Assembly: GCA_946480635.1 (NCBI GenBank)
Contig: CAMLKV010000153.1
Coordinates: 1-6,002 of the forward strand
Direction: 5' to 3'
Source of the DNA: an uncultured Flavobacterium sp.
Lineage (GTDB): Bacteria; Bacteroidota; Bacteroidia; Flavobacteriales; Flavobacteriaceae
DNA length: 6,002 bases
The notes beneath the pieces were generated by a model, which searched no databases, was not told where the DNA came from, and saw nothing but the letters and a program-made list of their open reading frames with translations. Positions 5,148 through 6,002 of the stretch are shown in pieces. Every line of letters begins with the position of its first letter. Position 1 is the stretch's first letter. Both the position numbers and the translations under genes were made by a program.

Positions 5148-6002
5148 ATGGAAGTCTACGGAAAAATACTCATTATCGCGATGCCATGTTTTTTGGCTCT
5201 AATTATTATTGAAAAACTTTATGGCTATTTCAAAGGGGTTGATCATGCACCTTTAATGGACAGCGTTTCAAGTATTAGTTCAGGAGTTACCAATGCCACA
5301 AAAGATGTTTTAGGACTAAGCATTACCATTTTAACTTATGAGTGGATGGTTTCAAAATTGGCTTTATTCACTATTGAAGAATCAGCTTTAGCCTACATTA
5401 TTGCATTTATAGCTATAGATTTTCAAGGCTACTGGACACATCGTTGGGCGCATCAAATAAACATTTTTTGGAACAAACACGCTATTCATCATAGTAGTGA
5501 AGAGTTCAACTTATCGTGTGCATTGCGTCAATCGGTTTCGCAATTTTTTAACTTATTTACTTTTCTTTTGTTGCCTGCAGCCTTGTTAGGGGTTCCTGCT
5601 AAAGTAATTGCCATTACACTTCCTATTCAGTTTTTTATACAATTTTGGTATCATACTAGATACATCAACAAAATGGGTTTTTTGGAAAAAATTATTGTAA
5701 CTCCTTCACACCACAGAGTTCACCATGCGATAAATCCTGAATACATGGATAAAAATCATTCGCAGGTTTTTATTATTTGGGATAAAATGTTTGGTACTTT
5801 TCAAGAAGAATTACCCGAAGTCCCGGCTGTTTTTGGAATTACTCGTCCTGCAGAAACTTGGAATCCTTTTAAAATTAACTTTCAGCATTTATGGGTTTTA
5901 ATTAGAGATGCTTGGCACGCCGAAAAATTTTCGGATAAATTAAAAATTTGGTTTATGCCAACAGGCTGGAGACCTGCCGACGTGACTGAAAAATATCCCG
6001 TT
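5148..6002 (+). CDS. Fatty acid hydroxylase/sterol desaturase superfamily; alkylglycerol monooxygenase (AGMO/TMEM195)-like, 3' end cut off
   Basis: The frame runs without a stop from ATG 5148 to the window edge (285 codons seen). The protein is an integral membrane, non-haem diiron oxygenase. Its metal-binding histidine clusters are HRWAH (98-102), HAIHH (111-115) and HHRVHH (188-193), with further candidate ligands at His169 (WYHT) and His204 (DKNH). Hydrophobic segments at about 5-25, 53-73, 78-95 and 133-165 are the membrane helices. The stretches HAIHHSSEEFNLSCALRQS, TPSHHRVHH and IIWDKMFGTF are, from memory, nearly those of animal AGMO, the tetrahydrobiopterin-dependent enzyme cleaving ether bonds of alkylglycerols; generic sterol desaturases are less alike. 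C-terminal TGWRPADVTEKYPV suggests a longer protein, about 400 residues in flavobacterial relatives as I recall, so more helices are expected beyond the edge. The superfamily is certain; ether-lipid substrate is inference. It has its own candidate promoter and is probably not part of the prmA-clpS transcript. Confidence 0.93.
   Translation, partial: MEVYGKILIIAMPCFLALIIIEKLYGYFKGVDHAPLMDSVSSISSGVTNATKDVLGLSITILTYEWMVSKLALFTIEESALAYIIAFIAIDFQGYWTHRWAHQINIFWNKHAIHHSSEEFNLSCALRQSVSQFFNLFTFLLLPAALLGVPAKVIAITLPIQFFIQFWYHTRYINKMGFLEKIIVTPSHHRVHHAINPEYMDKNHSQVFIIWDKMFGTFQEELPEVPAVFGITRPAETWNPFKINFQHLWVLIRDAWHAEKFSDKLKIWFMPTGWRPADVTEKYPV

Noticed and set aside
1..6002. Search for tRNA, rRNA, riboswitch, CRISPR, transposase, toxin-antitoxin or phage genes
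   Set aside because: No cloverleaf-like or structured RNA segment, regular repeat array, transposase signature or paired small toxin-antitoxin frames were seen on either strand by eye.

Overview
The window is AT-rich DNA, most likely from a member of the Flavobacteriia (Bacteroidota), perhaps Flavobacterium or a close relative. The evidence is the base composition, A-rich leaders with almost no Shine-Dalgarno sequences, several upstream octamers matching the Bacteroidota -7 box TAnnTTTG (TATATTTG at 2042, TACCTTTG at 3925), and a ClpS of the Bacteroidota type. Species cannot be assigned.

Layout. Positions 2-823 hold the 3' part of an HSL-type alpha/beta-hydrolase whose start lies before the window. 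Then comes a likely two-gene unit: an SRPBCC/AHSA1-like protein (929-1387) and, 8 bp later, a RimJ/RimL-type GNAT acetyltransferase (1396-1923). Next is a hypothetical membrane protein gene (2122-2624) split by an apparent one-base frameshift in a T run. A convergent minus-strand gene (2670-3338) encodes a roughly eight-helix membrane protein resembling the YhhN/TMEM86 family but lacking its conserved aspartates. Divergent from it is a phosphinothricin-acetyltransferase-like GNAT (3397-3891).

The last third is more housekeeping in character: prmA (ribosomal protein L11 methyltransferase, 3951-4787) and clpS (Clp protease adaptor, 4811-5086), probably co-transcribed. After a perfect AT-rich inverted repeat, a diiron membrane oxygenase gene runs off the right edge (5148-6002 and beyond). 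Its sequence resembles animal alkylglycerol monooxygenase (AGMO/TMEM195) more than generic sterol desaturases.

How the genes fit together. prmA and clpS are the only pair with an obvious joint layout, and they serve ribosome modification and N-degron proteolysis respectively. The left two thirds look like a patchwork of small accessory genes with their own promoters. I see no mobile element, CRISPR array, tRNA, rRNA or clear defence system. The points most worth a second look are the frameshifted gene, the AGMO-like oxygenase, the aspartate-less YhhN-like protein, the inverted repeat overlapping the oxygenase promoter, and the altered ClpS binding pocket.
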